A stretch of DNA of 64,000 bases from Sutcliffiella horikoshii DSM 8719 (lineage in GTDB: Bacteria > Bacillota > Bacilli > Bacillales > Bacillaceae_I): assembly GCA_001648575.1 (NCBI GenBank), contig LQXN01000058.1, positions 62,001-126,000 on the forward strand, written 5' to 3'. The position numbers and the translations under genes were made by a program. Below the pieces are notes generated by a model. It was not told the DNA's origin. It saw only the letters and a list, made by a program, of their open reading frames with translations, and ran no database searches. Position 1 is the stretch's first letter. Every line of letters begins with the position of its first letter. Below, piece after piece: positions 45,093 to 54,537 of the stretch.

Positions 45093-45551
45093 TTATTGGC
45101 CAGTCCCTTTCTCATAAAGCTTAATGGAACCACCGCCTGGTCCATAAACAACCCCCTTACTTTCCCAGCCGTATCTCTCATAATAGTTTTCTATATCTGT
45201 TGTTAGGTATAGATTCTCATAGCCTTTTTCAGCTACCACGCTTAATCCGTGATTCAAAAGCTTTTCACCAATCCCCTTTCCCCTATGCTCTTCCGCAACA
45301 TAAAGGCAAGCCAACCATGGACACAAGTCCTGACGACTATTCAAATCATTTCTTAAAATGGCATAAGTACCAATAATCTTTCCATCTTCAACTGCCACAT
45401 AAAACCTTGGTATATCAGAAGAGGTTGTAGCAGAATGGAGAATCGCATCTTCATAAAACTTAAAATTCCCCTCACTGCCCCACTGCTGCCAGAAAACTTG
45501 GATTGCTTGATCAAGCAGTTGATTCTTATTTCTCAGTTCGATAATTTCCAT
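45093..45551 (-). CDS. GNAT-family N-acetyltransferase
   Basis: A 152-residue protein with GNAT motif A, ACLYVAEEHRGKGIGEKLLNHG (acetyl-CoA pyrophosphate loop R/Q-G-x-G-I/A), motif B, YLTTDIENYYERYGWE, and an N-terminal FWQQWGSEGNFKFYEDAI. The substrate is not evident. Single gene. Confidence 0.88.
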   Translation of the reverse strand: MEIIELRNKNQLLDQAIQVFWQQWGSEGNFKFYEDAILHSATTSSDIPRFYVAVEDGKIIGTYAILRNDLNSRQDLCPWLACLYVAEEHRGKGIGEKLLNHGLSVVAEKGYENLYLTTDIENYYERYGWESKGVVYGPGGGSIKLYEKGTGQ

Positions 45552-45664
45552 TATTGTGCTCCATTTTCTCTATGCTTTTTAATATACTAAATTTCGCTTT
45601 AGAGGAAACGAAATCCTGCCTTTCTAGCAAAAAAGGATAATTTCAAACATTTTGCATGTCACTT

Positions 45665-46273
45665 TTAACTCTTTTTCAAGTAATAGATAGCCAGTTGGGT
45701 GCGATCCCGAAGCTGCAATTTCTCCAATATGATGGATAATGTATTACGGACAGTGCCTTCGCTGATATAGAGTTGTTCTGCGATTTCCCGGTTGGAAAGT
45801 CCGTTAGCCACTAAGCCGGCGATATCCTTCTCCCGCGGGGTCAACCCTTCCAATCCATCTACTTCACTTGGTTGGGTCAATTTCCTCAAGACATCCGCAT
45901 CTAATACCGTGGATCCTGACATGAGTGCTCGCAGCTGTTGTGCCATACTGGATACTTCGGTTGATTTGATCAAGTAGCCCTCTGCTCCAGCGTGTATGGC
46001 CAGCCTTATATTTTTTTCATCCTTGAAGGTCGTTAACATCATTATATGAATCTGCGGCCAATCCGATTTGATTTGTCGGGTCGCTTGGATGCCATTCATA
46101 ATTGGCATCTGGATATCCATTAATACGATATCTGGCTGGATCAAGCGGCAAGATGACAATGCATCGGCACCGTTATTGGCGATTCCGATTACATCCATAT
46201 CCTTTTCACGGGATAGGAGGACGTTCAAGCTTTTACAGACCAGTTCATCGTCATCTACTATCAGGATTTTCAT
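45665..46273 (-). CDS. NarL/LuxR-family response regulator, second Lnr-like module
   Basis: A 202-residue protein. The receiver has D8/D9, phospho-acceptor D53 (IVLMDIQMP) and K103-type Lys in YLIKS. LuxR HTH lies at about 140-198 (LTPREKDIAGLVANGLSNREIA). It overlaps the kinase gene by 23 bases. It is the last gene of the ATPase-permease-permease-kinase-regulator cluster that begins at 49838 and probably controls that cluster. Confidence 0.93.
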   Translation of the reverse strand: MKILIVDDDELVCKSLNVLLSREKDMDVIGIANNGADALSSCRLIQPDIVLMDIQMPIMNGIQATRQIKSDWPQIHIMMLTTFKDEKNIRLAIHAGAEGYLIKSTEVSSMAQQLRALMSGSTVLDADVLRKLTQPSEVDGLEGLTPREKDIAGLVANGLSNREIAEQLYISEGTVRNTLSIILEKLQLRDRTQLAIYYLKKS

Positions 46274-47396
46274 AGATGGTGCCTCCTTTGCTTTTGTCTG
46301 GATTTTCTATGGGGAGGACACAAATTAACTGGTAGCCTCTGTGGGTGTCCGTTGTTATGCTCCCTCCTACCGCCTTGGCCCTTTGGCGCAGGTTTCTTAG
46401 ACCTACACCGGATCCATGCACTTTTTTGTTCACTGCTTCAACACCATCATTTTGGACAGATAGCCTTATTATGTGCGGGCTTATGTCAAAGGAAATTTCT
46501 ACTTGAGTTGGTTTGGCATGGCGGATAATATTTGTTAGTGCTTCTTTTAACGTGGGATAGATGATGGCCCATAGATTAGCTGTAACTTTAGATGTGTCGC
46601 CAAATACACGGAAGTTAACCGGGCATAGGGTGAATCGGTCACAAATATCATGCATTCCTTCTATTCCTAATTCTTTTACCGGCTTTAGGTTATGAACGGT
46701 TTCCCTAAGATAGACTGCACTTTTAGAAAGACGTTCTTTGGCAAGATTGAACATTTCAGGGGCTGTTGGATCTCCCTCTTTCTGAAGGTGTTCATATGCC
46801 TGCAAGGCTAGGACGGATGCTGTCAGTTCGTGACCCACATCATCATGTAGTTGCTGTGCGATGCGATTCCTCTCTGCTAGTTCAGCAAGTCTTGCAACTT
46901 GGACATTGGCCAATAGGAGTTCATCTTTCAGGTTTTCCAATTCATATCGATCTCTTCGCTGCTGGTCAGCTTCAATCTGATTTTTTTTCGTATCATTTTC
47001 CCATCCCCCAAGAATTGCGCCTGACAAGGCTGCTAGGATAAATACAGCAACATGGAGGATACTGGCTTCTGGTAAGAAAGGAAATAATCCTATCGGCAGA
47101 ATATAAATGGGACTTCTTTTGTACATGCTTTCAAATATCGGCAGTGCCAAGCCAAAGGCGGCAAAGGGCCAATAAAGAATAGCAATAAAGCAGGCTGCCT
47201 GATCAAAAAGAACCGTCCATCCTGGGAGCTGGAATCTCCACCTGGCTAAGGTCATCACGATCAGAAACAGCAGAAGGATCACCCCTCCCTCCTCTCCGGC
47301 TTGATGCAGCCAGAGAAGGCTAAGAAAGAGTAATCCTGAAATCCGCCAAAGGATGGCAGCTGAATTAGACGTCCATTTATCCCATTTGTTCATCAT
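46251..47396 (-). CDS. Sensor histidine kinase, HisKA_3 type, second Lnr-like module
   Basis: A 381-residue kinase with six membrane helices in the first 135 residues, coiled linker, H184 in RIAQQLHDDVGHELTASVL, and HATPase_c with NIIRHAKPTQVE and GVGLRNLRQRAKAVGG. Same class as the kinase at 17375. Located directly downstream of the two ABC permease genes (73-base gap). Confidence 0.92.
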   Translation of the reverse strand: MMNKWDKWTSNSAAILWRISGLLFLSLLWLHQAGEEGGVILLLFLIVMTLARWRFQLPGWTVLFDQAACFIAILYWPFAAFGLALPIFESMYKRSPIYILPIGLFPFLPEASILHVAVFILAALSGAILGGWENDTKKNQIEADQQRRDRYELENLKDELLLANVQVARLAELAERNRIAQQLHDDVGHELTASVLALQAYEHLQKEGDPTAPEMFNLAKERLSKSAVYLRETVHNLKPVKELGIEGMHDICDRFTLCPVNFRVFGDTSKVTANLWAIIYPTLKEALTNIIRHAKPTQVEISFDISPHIIRLSVQNDGVEAVNKKVHGSGVGLRNLRQRAKAVGGSITTDTHRGYQLICVLPIENPDKSKGGTIYENPDSR

Positions 47397-47469
47397 GCGC
47401 TAACCACGTCCTTCTAGAAACTACCTCTATTATAGCAGGTTGCTGTGGTACGATTTCCCCCGCTCTAAC

Positions 47470-48156
47470 TTAACTTAATCTCCTTCTGCTTCCTAGCAAT
47501 AAAAAAGCAACGCAAAGGAGTAACATGACTACTATCGGAAGACCAATCTCTTCTATTTTTGCCCCAGTAGATATTAGTTTGGTTCCTTCTGCTACCCAAT
47601 AGGTCGGCAGTAACATCACAGCCCTTTGAATATATTCCGGCATCACCTCTACCGGCCACATCACCCCTCCAAGCATAGCCATGAGTACGATGAAACCGCC
47701 TAACGCACTGAATGCAGCTTCCTTGTTTTGGAACAAAGTGTACCATGTCAAAGAAAAACCTAAAGCAGTCATGGTGAAAACCGTATAAAGGATAAAAAGT
47801 AAAGCAGGTGATGGCAGATCTCCTCCATGCACCATCACTCCAAGAATGATGAACACGAGGTTGACTGCAGTCAGAATCAAGGTGTATGCCAATAAATTCT
47901 GCCACAGATATTGAAAATGTGTGATAGGTGCCACGCTGACTCTCAATAACGTTTTATCGGTCCTGTCCTCCATGATGATGCCACCTAGTCTTGCCGCCAT
48001 AAATAATAAGATTACACTATAATACTGGAAGCCTAAGGGGATGGGGAGCCATTCTCCCATCGGAAGGAATACAGCCCCTACCGGCAAAACAGCTAAGAGA
48101 ATTATATTGGATTTTTTTCGAAAAAAACGCTTAAATACAAAATTAAAAATAGTCAT
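47470..48156 (-). CDS. ABC-2 type permease
   Basis: A 228-residue permease with six membrane helices (about 18-38, 44-62, 95-117, 128-150, 160-180 and 200-222), without the large extracytoplasmic insert of the permeases in the first module. It overlaps the previous permease gene by four bases. It likely forms a heterodimer with it, driven by the ATPase at 48891. Confidence 0.87.
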   Translation of the reverse strand: MTIFNFVFKRFFRKKSNIILLAVLPVGAVFLPMGEWLPIPLGFQYYSVILLFMAARLGGIIMEDRTDKTLLRVSVAPITHFQYLWQNLLAYTLILTAVNLVFIILGVMVHGGDLPSPALLFILYTVFTMTALGFSLTWYTLFQNKEAAFSALGGFIVLMAMLGGVMWPVEVMPEYIQRAVMLLPTYWVAEGTKLISTGAKIEEIGLPIVVMLLLCVAFLLLGSRRRLS

Positions 48157-48890
48157 AGGAGCTTCCGCCTCCCAAAGTATGCGGTAGAAATAGCCAAAAT
48201 AATCGTAGCAATAATTAGAATTACGAGGCTAATTATTGCTTTATCTGTATTTTCTCCCGTCATATTGGCAAAAATCATGTTTTTCCCGAGGGAAAATGGG
48301 TTCCCGTAGGTTGATAGAAGAGGGAATGGGGCAATGTCCGGCATCTTGAACCATACCTCCGCCAGCATCACACTACCAATTCCGAATGCCGTTCCTAGCC
48401 TCTCTGCTGTTTTATAATTCTTCACCCCTAAAACCAAATTGATAAACACAAATTGAATGAATGTGGATACAGTCAAAAGGATAAGGAAGACTAACCAGAG
48501 ATTTCCCCAGTGGACGTCATATACAAAAAGCGTATAGATGACAATGATAAAACTTTGCAGCACATTAAACAGGGAGCTGGAGATCAAAATGGAATAAGCA
48601 TGTGTATGTGCCTGATAAGGGAGGGAGTGCATTCTCCATTTCATAGATGACATTAAATCGCCCTTAACATACTCCATTGTGTAAAATCCGCCAAACATGA
48701 GGAAAGCAAAAAGCATGATAACAACTACCTCATCTTTTACTGGAATTCCCAGCGTCTCATTCATGGCATCGTCTGCTAAGAAACCAAAAACGGTGATGAG
48801 GGCAATCGGCGTTACTAGTAAGATTACCATTCCCAAATAGTTCCTGAGCATCCTGCGGAAGTTATAATAAGTGGATTTTAGTAATATCAT
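48153..48890 (-). CDS. ABC-2 type permease
   Basis: A 245-residue permease with six helices and the typical N-terminal FRRMLRNYLGMVILLVTPIAL. It begins exactly at the stop codon of the ATPase gene and ends in overlap with the second permease. Short ABC-2 permeases of this type export peptides, lipids or drugs; the substrate is unknown. Confidence 0.87.
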   Translation of the reverse strand: MILLKSTYYNFRRMLRNYLGMVILLVTPIALITVFGFLADDAMNETLGIPVKDEVVVIMLFAFLMFGGFYTMEYVKGDLMSSMKWRMHSLPYQAHTHAYSILISSSLFNVLQSFIIVIYTLFVYDVHWGNLWLVFLILLTVSTFIQFVFINLVLGVKNYKTAERLGTAFGIGSVMLAEVWFKMPDIAPFPLLSTYGNPFSLGKNMIFANMTGENTDKAIISLVILIIATIILAISTAYFGRRKLL

Positions 48891-49838
48891 TTAATCCTCC
48901 CCTCCATCACGGAGGGTTTTTCCTGTCAGGGTCAAAAATACATCCTCCAAGGTCGGCTCTTCCGCTGTTACGGAAAGGATCCCGCCAAATTCCTTTGCGA
49001 TGGTGAGCGCCCGGTCAAGGTTCCCTGAGCCAACTTGTGAAATGATGGTAACTACCTTATTATGTCGTACCACTTGCTTGATCCCGTCCAGTTTATGAAG
49101 TCTTTCTATAAGAAGGTCCGTTGGGTTTGCTACTTCCATTTTTATTTTTTCTTCGTGTTGTATTCTTTTCACCAGCTCATTGATGGTGCCTTCTGCAATG
49201 ACATGCCCTTGATCCATGATCACAACACGCGATGCCAGGCTTTGTACCTCTTCCATGTAATGAGTGGAATATAAAATCGTGGTTCCCTGCCCATTAAGCT
49301 TTCGAATCGTCTCTAGAATGTGGTTTCTGGATTGGGGATCGATTCCCACCGTCGGCTCATCCATAATAAGAAACTTGGGTCTATGAACAAGTGCACAAGC
49401 AATGTTAAGCCTTCTTTGCATCCCACCAGAAAATTGGACAGGAAGTTTCCTGTCATGTTCTTTTAAACCGACAAACTCCAACGTTTCATCTACTCTTTCT
49501 TTTAATTCTTTGCCCTTGAGGCCATAAATACCTCCAAAAAAATTCAGGTTTTCTCTAGCACTCAGATCAGCAACCAATGAAATCTCTTGCGTGACAAGCC
49601 CAATTTCCCGTTTTATATCCAACAAGTTTGATGATTGTTCTTTTCCGAGCACCTGTACATCACCTGAGTCAAACCCGATGATCCCTGCCAGTACGTGGAT
49701 CAATGTCGTTTTACCAGCACCATTCGGTCCCAATAAACCGACAATTTCTCCTTCCGCTAAATTCAGGTCTATGTTATCCAACACTAACTGTGATCCATAT
49801 CTTTTCACTATATTTTTCATTCGCACAATCGTCATCAT
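48891..49838 (-). CDS. ABC transporter ATP-binding protein, second Lnr-like module
   Basis: A 315-residue ATPase. Walker A is GPNGAGKTT, the Q-loop VTQEISLVADLSARENL, the signature FSGGMQRRLNIA, Walker B FLIMDEPTVGIDPQSRN and the H-switch YSTHYMEEV. The C-terminal tail PTLEDVFLTLTGKTLRD is almost the same as in the ATPase at 14219. First gene of a five-gene operon with two permeases, a kinase and a response regulator. The upstream region holds TTACA-TT-TGTAA (49912-49923) as a possible regulator site. Confidence 0.93.
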   Translation of the reverse strand: MMTIVRMKNIVKRYGSQLVLDNIDLNLAEGEIVGLLGPNGAGKTTLIHVLAGIIGFDSGDVQVLGKEQSSNLLDIKREIGLVTQEISLVADLSARENLNFFGGIYGLKGKELKERVDETLEFVGLKEHDRKLPVQFSGGMQRRLNIACALVHRPKFLIMDEPTVGIDPQSRNHILETIRKLNGQGTTILYSTHYMEEVQSLASRVVIMDQGHVIAEGTINELVKRIQHEEKIKMEVANPTDLLIERLHKLDGIKQVVRHNKVVTIISQVGSGNLDRALTIAKEFGGILSVTAEEPTLEDVFLTLTGKTLRDGGED

Positions 49839-49967
49839 ATGCCCTCCTTGATTCTCTTCTTATTCCCGTATTCCTATTTTCATCTTAATTGGTTCACATA
49901 TAATGGGGGTAGTTACAAATGTAATGATTTATGTAGATGGGTAGTCGGTACATAGGATAAAATGACA

Positions 49968-49999
49968 AACACCCCATCAGTATGTACCAATGGGGTGTT
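49968..49999. terminator. Terminator of the PadR/membrane protein operon
   Basis: AACACCCCAT (49968-49977) pairs with ATGGGGTGTT (49990-49999). It is downstream of the minus-strand gene ending at 50009. Confidence 0.85.
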
Positions 50000-50008
50000 G
50001 TTCATCTC

Positions 50009-50644
50009 TTATTTACTTGGAAACACCGTATATGACCATGAATAAAGGAAATCTACGATAAAAACGATCCCCCAGATGACGCCGATTCCATAAAGGGTGT
50101 CATTGGGATAAGGTGTTCCTGCTGCTGTTTCATTTTCCAGCCAGGAAAAGTCTGTGAGATAGCTGATCATTTCCGACACACTGTCTGTACCCATCGTCCA
50201 GAAGATGATTTGGGCAGTCAGAAAGATAGCCAGATGAATAAAAGAGGAAATGCGATATTTCTTCGCTTTATATTTTGGATTGCTGGTCCGCTCCATGATT
50301 TCGTAGTCTTTTTCTGTCAGAAGCTCCACACCCCGAAGCTTTCCGATCTTCAGCCGCATCCATCGGTCTAATCGAAGGAAATCAAATATACCGAATGTAC
50401 ATGCGTAAATGACAAATACCGTAATCACGATGATGAACGTGGACAGCTCTCCCGTTTGTTGATACACATACAGACCCAGGGCAGATTCCAACACCAGCAG
50501 CATCAGAAAGGCTACGATAAACACCATGCTGAATGCTTGCTTGTTAAAAAAATACCGAAATAAACCAAAGCCTAATAACGCCAGGAATGACAATACTTCC
50601 GCGACAATGAATAATTCCCAACTATATTCTACAAAAATATCCAT
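50009..50644 (-). CDS. Hypothetical five-helix integral membrane protein
   Basis: A 211-residue protein with helices at about 7-30, 38-60, 70-92, 138-158 and 187-207 and a cytoplasmic loop rich in basic residues (RLDRWMRLKIGKLRGVELL). ATG 50644 is chosen behind GAAGGAG. I recall somewhat similar uncharacterised Bacillus membrane proteins but give no name. It follows the PadR gene by 44 bases and probably belongs to the same operon as the MacB-like ABC exporter. Confidence 0.68.
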   Translation of the reverse strand: MDIFVEYSWELFIVAEVLSFLALLGFGLFRYFFNKQAFSMVFIVAFLMLLVLESALGLYVYQQTGELSTFIIVITVFVIYACTFGIFDFLRLDRWMRLKIGKLRGVELLTEKDYEIMERTSNPKYKAKKYRISSFIHLAIFLTAQIIFWTMGTDSVSEMISYLTDFSWLENETAAGTPYPNDTLYGIGVIWGIVFIVDFLYSWSYTVFPSK

Positions 50645-50688
50645 ACCGTGCTCCTTCTCTGTTTTGAGGTACCCGGATAACAAGCAGT

Positions 50689-51192
50689 CTAGCGATTCCG
50701 ATTTTCAACTTGCGTGATCCAGTTCAAGTCTGCCTCTAAATGCAATAAGGTACCTGATACTAATAGATACTTATTTTCGTCCCCATCCAATAATAACTCT
50801 GTTTTTATTTTCGTAAGTTCCATTACTTCTTTGATGATCATTTCTCTTTGCTGGGAGAGCATTTGTTTTTCTTTTTCAAAACTGATGGTCCTGGAGCAGT
50901 TCCATTTGAAGAAAAAGTCCTCCTTGGTGGAATGATACGGTACCGGCTCCAATAACCATTTCTCTAGTTCCTGTTTGCCATTTGCTTGTATCTCAAACTG
51001 TTTTCTTTCCTGGTCATCCAGGCCAGTGGAGGATACCAACTGATCACGAATTAAACGGTCCAGTGTCGTATATATTTGACCGGGATTTATTTTCCCTTTG
51101 ACCCCGAGGAGTGAGTCTAATTGTAATTTCAGTTCATATCCATGAAAATTTTGAACAGATAGCAGTGTTAGAATTCCATATTTTACAGACAA
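50689..51192 (-). CDS. PadR-family transcriptional regulator
   Basis: A 167-residue PadR. The winged helix has VKYGILTLLSVQNFHGYELK, NPGQIYTTLDRLIRDQLV and KQFEIQANGKQELEKWL. The C-terminal helical domain continues to QVENRNR. TTG 51192 with GAAGG eight bases upstream is the likely start; it lies one base after the FtsX stop, so it is the third gene of the ABC operon. The candidate operators are the two 7-1-7 palindromes at 54366 and 54442. Confidence 0.9.
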   Translation of the reverse strand: MSVKYGILTLLSVQNFHGYELKLQLDSLLGVKGKINPGQIYTTLDRLIRDQLVSSTGLDDQERKQFEIQANGKQELEKWLLEPVPYHSTKEDFFFKWNCSRTISFEKEKQMLSQQREMIIKEVMELTKIKTELLLDGDENKYLLVSGTLLHLEADLNWITQVENRNR

Positions 51193-51193
51193 T

Positions 51194-53641
51194 TTATCTA
51201 CCTTCTTTAAGTGATGATTGGATATCCATTTTAGTGGCCGTGTTGCCGGAAATCCATGCTGCACAAAGGCTCAAGGAAATTCCGGCAATCATTGCAAGTA
51301 TAATATTACTGACTGGGAATTGATAGCTCATAAATCCTTCCATCATGGAAGAATTACTAGTCATATAGATGAAGAGCATTCCTGTTATAACGCCACCTAT
51401 AACACCAGACAAACCGATCAATAGCCCTTCCGCTACAATCATACTTCTAACTTGCTGCTTCGTAAAACCAAGGGCCCTCATCGTCCCCAATTCAAATTTC
51501 CGTTCATACGTATTCATCAAGAGGGTATTGGCAGTCCCGATGCTCGCTAATCCGATGGTGATGATCAACATGGCCATCAGCAGTTCATTCATTCCGGTTA
51601 TGGCTGAAGTCGTCGAATCGACCTCTTCTTCTGCCGTCTTCACCTTGGAAAGATGCTCTTTAAAATCCACCCATAATTGATCACGTACCGCATCATCCGC
51701 ACCATTTATACTGACAAGTAAATCAAAGCTGTTCCTCCATCCAAACTCTTCTTCAAATGGTTCCTCCTTCATGTAAGCGACATATCCGGAGTGATGGGAA
51801 GTTTTCACTACATCCGCTACACGATAAGCCTGTACCCCATTTGGCGCATTTATGGAGATTTGCTGTCCTATGCTTCCTCCCCATTCAGCAAAAGCCCGCT
51901 CCCCAAGGACGATGGAGCCTTCTTGCTCTACCGCATCCTCCTCCCAGTCTTTCCATAACGCCGGTCCCTCCTCCGAAGCAGAGATGACAGAGAATTGTCT
52001 TTTCACACCCTCCATCGTCTCCCATGTAATCGGCGTCGCCTCCGCGAGTGGTGTAACAGCTGTAACCGCATCGTATGAAAGAATCTTCATGATATCTTCT
52101 GGAGTCCAAGGCATTTCGGAAGTCACCCTCATATCACCGCCGTATGTTTCCTTGATTTCTTTCTCATAACCTTGAGGAGCAGATTCAATCACCGCACCAA
52201 ATAATAAAAGGACCGAAACCCCTACTGCTAGAATGGTGGCTGTATTCGAATTACGATTTAATTGCTGGTGAAGATGTTTTACCGCCATCGTCCCTGAATG
52301 GTGAAAAATCCCCTTCAGCAACGGCTTTGATAACTTCCCGAGCCCGATTAATAATAACGGAAACAGGAAAATGACCCCTAGGATCACCGCTGCATAGGAC
52401 ATAGGATGATCAATCAATGCAAAGAAAAGCAAGCCGGCACCGACTACCATTCTAACTGACTTCCAGATAGATGCTTCTGTCTTATTTTCCTTTTTCAAAG
52501 TAAGTAGAATAGAAGTCTTACCTGCATGATAAATCGGAAAAAGAGAAAAGAGAATCGGATAGACCAACCCGATGATCACTGCCACCAAGGCTGGGATCTT
52601 CCAGTTCAATGTGTATACCATATCAAAGGCAAAAACACTCAAAAGCGCTTGCATGAATAGATCCCCAAGCCATATCCCCAGCGGAATGCTCACTACCGTT
52701 CCGATGACGGACAACAGCAACATTTCCACCAAGACCAGTTTAGAAACAGAGCTTTGTGTATAGCCAAGGCTTTTCATAATCGCAAATTCATGCTTTCGTT
52801 CTATCACACTCGTATAAATCATATTGAAAACGATGAAACCACTGATGAACATGGCCAAACCGGCAATGATGTAGAAAAACGTATAAAGGCCGCCAATATC
52901 ATTGCTCTGCAGATCATCCGCCACTACCGGCTGGATATACACACCAGAATCTTGAAGCTCCTCCTGCATGGTGAAAAAGAGTGCTTCTCCATCGCCTTCG
53001 GTTTGAAAGCGCAGATAGGAGATCTCGTCCGTCTTCCCTGTCCAATCCCTTAAGAGATCAAGCGGAGCCATCACACGGAAACTGGCTGATGCCGCCCCTT
53101 CCCAATCACCCGGGCTGGCAAGAAGCTGAGTATACTCCACAATGGCAGAGATCTTCGCTTCTCCTAACCCTTCAAATCGGATCGTGTCCCCGACTCCTTT
53201 ATCTAAAAGGTCCGCAACCGTTTCTGGCACTACTAACCCTTCATTATCGAGGCTCCCTTCCACCACCGGAAGTTTTAACAATGTGCTGCTTTGATCGCTG
53301 ACACCGGTAATCCTGACCGAGCGCTCGTTCAAGGAACGGTCCCCTTCCAGTTCAAAAAACGCCTGCTTATCTAACGCAAGTAAAGTTTCCGTAACCTCAG
53401 GGTCCTGCTCGATCGACCGTATCCTTTCTTCTGTAAAAGTATGGTCATCACTTAACACCCAATAATCCGCATCCCCTATGTACATCTGCTCATAATAATG
53501 GAAAACATCATTGGTCGTCCGGTCCGCTATCAGCATCGAAGTGATGAAAGAGGTACCGAGGACGATGGCAAGCAAGGTAAAGAAGAAACGCTTCTTGTTC
53601 TGTGTGATATTACGCCATGAAATTCGCCAAATACTTAGCAT
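51194..53641 (-). CDS. MacB/FtsX-type ABC exporter permease
   Basis: An 815-residue permease with two FtsX domains. The first core is at about 240-380, with an extracytoplasmic MacB-PCD domain at about 45-230. The second core is at about 670-810, preceded by another extracytoplasmic domain. Ten membrane helices in total. Motifs such as FIVFNMIYTSVIERKHEFAI and LMNTYERKFELGTMRALGFT are typical of the family linking ATPase contact to the membrane. ATG 53641 is preferred; ATG 53650 overlaps the SD. It overlaps the ATPase gene by 32 bases. Confidence 0.9.
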   Translation of the reverse strand: MLSIWRISWRNITQNKKRFFFTLLAIVLGTSFITSMLIADRTTNDVFHYYEQMYIGDADYWVLSDDHTFTEERIRSIEQDPEVTETLLALDKQAFFELEGDRSLNERSVRITGVSDQSSTLLKLPVVEGSLDNEGLVVPETVADLLDKGVGDTIRFEGLGEAKISAIVEYTQLLASPGDWEGAASASFRVMAPLDLLRDWTGKTDEISYLRFQTEGDGEALFFTMQEELQDSGVYIQPVVADDLQSNDIGGLYTFFYIIAGLAMFISGFIVFNMIYTSVIERKHEFAIMKSLGYTQSSVSKLVLVEMLLLSVIGTVVSIPLGIWLGDLFMQALLSVFAFDMVYTLNWKIPALVAVIIGLVYPILFSLFPIYHAGKTSILLTLKKENKTEASIWKSVRMVVGAGLLFFALIDHPMSYAAVILGVIFLFPLLLIGLGKLSKPLLKGIFHHSGTMAVKHLHQQLNRNSNTATILAVGVSVLLLFGAVIESAPQGYEKEIKETYGGDMRVTSEMPWTPEDIMKILSYDAVTAVTPLAEATPITWETMEGVKRQFSVISASEEGPALWKDWEEDAVEQEGSIVLGERAFAEWGGSIGQQISINAPNGVQAYRVADVVKTSHHSGYVAYMKEEPFEEEFGWRNSFDLLVSINGADDAVRDQLWVDFKEHLSKVKTAEEEVDSTTSAITGMNELLMAMLIITIGLASIGTANTLLMNTYERKFELGTMRALGFTKQQVRSMIVAEGLLIGLSGVIGGVITGMLFIYMTSNSSMMEGFMSYQFPVSNIILAMIAGISLSLCAAWISGNTATKMDIQSSLKEGR

Positions 53642-54329
53642 AGTCGCCATCCTTTCTAGCGATCACCTTGTCGATGACTCCATCCCTGAAAAGAATGATA
53701 CGGTCAGCAAACCCCGCAGCAAAAATATCATGTGTGACCATCACAATCGTTTGCTTTTTCTTCCGATGAAACGAAGAAAACAATACAAGTATCTCCTCTG
53801 CCTTCGCTCTGTCCAGATTTCCAGTCGGTTCATCCGCCAATAAAACGGACGGGTTGTTGACAAGTGCCCTCGCAATCGCCACACGTTGCTGCTGACCGCC
53901 GCTTAATAGGTTGGCACGTTTTTTATCTAATCCCTCTAACCCCACAGCCGCAATTAAATCGTCCATCCCTTTCCTTGTTTCTCCGGTTATATTTCCATCT
54001 GCATGCAAAGGGAAAGCTATATTTTCTTCTACCGTCAAGTTCGGCAGTAATTGATAGTTTTGAAAAACAAATCCTGCATTTTTTCTCCGGAAAATCGTCC
54101 GTTCCTTTTCCGTCATCTTCGTTATAATTTGATCATTGATAAGGATCTCTCCGGCACTCGGAAGATCCAGGCCACCCAACAACTGAAGCAGGGTGCTTTT
54201 GCCCGAACCACTCGGTCCCATAATCGCGACAAACTCCCCTTCTTCGATCTTTAAATCAATCCCCTTCAGCACCTGTGTCTTTTCTTGTCCTTGTATAAAA
54301 TCTTTTGTAAGCCCGCTAACTTGTATCAT
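53610..54329 (-). CDS. MacB/LolD-type ABC transporter ATPase
   Basis: A 239-residue ATPase. Walker A is GPSGSGKST, the Q-loop FVFQNYQLLPNLTVEEN, the signature LSGGQQQRVAIARAL, Walker B VLLADEPTGNLD and the His switch VTHD. Such ATPases act with FtsX-type permeases as mechanotransmitters for peptides, antibiotics or lipoproteins. First gene of the operon ATPase-permease-PadR-membrane protein. Confidence 0.95.
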   Translation of the reverse strand: MIQVSGLTKDFIQGQEKTQVLKGIDLKIEEGEFVAIMGPSGSGKSTLLQLLGGLDLPSAGEILINDQIITKMTEKERTIFRRKNAGFVFQNYQLLPNLTVEENIAFPLHADGNITGETRKGMDDLIAAVGLEGLDKKRANLLSGGQQQRVAIARALVNNPSVLLADEPTGNLDRAKAEEILVLFSSFHRKKKQTIVMVTHDIFAAGFADRIILFRDGVIDKVIARKDGDYAKYLANFMA

Positions 54330-54365
54330 TTTTTTATTCCTCCCATATTTGACCCCGGGTTTATT

Positions 54366-54380
54366 ATATACTAAGTATAT
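54366..54380. promoter_or_regulatory. PadR operator upstream of the MacB-like operon
   Basis: Perfect 7-1-7 palindrome ATATACT-A-AGTATAT, 36 bases before the ATPase start. A near copy at 54442 faces the divergent gene. Confidence 0.65.
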
Positions 54381-54441
54381 AGTAAATTGGAATAATAATA
54401 TATAACTTCCTGAAATTATGCTAAAAAACCTCTTTTAATTT

Positions 54442-54456
54442 ATATACTAAATATAT
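54442..54456. promoter_or_regulatory. PadR operator, second copy facing the divergent permease gene
   Basis: ATATACT-A-AATATAT, one base from the palindrome at 54366. It suggests that both divergent genes are controlled by the PadR at 50689. Confidence 0.55.
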
Positions 54457-54537
54457 ATGAACAGTTTCTAACACATGCATTTAAAAAGCAATTCCTGTAA
54501 ACTTATAGGGAACAATCTACCTAAAGGAGCACTACCT

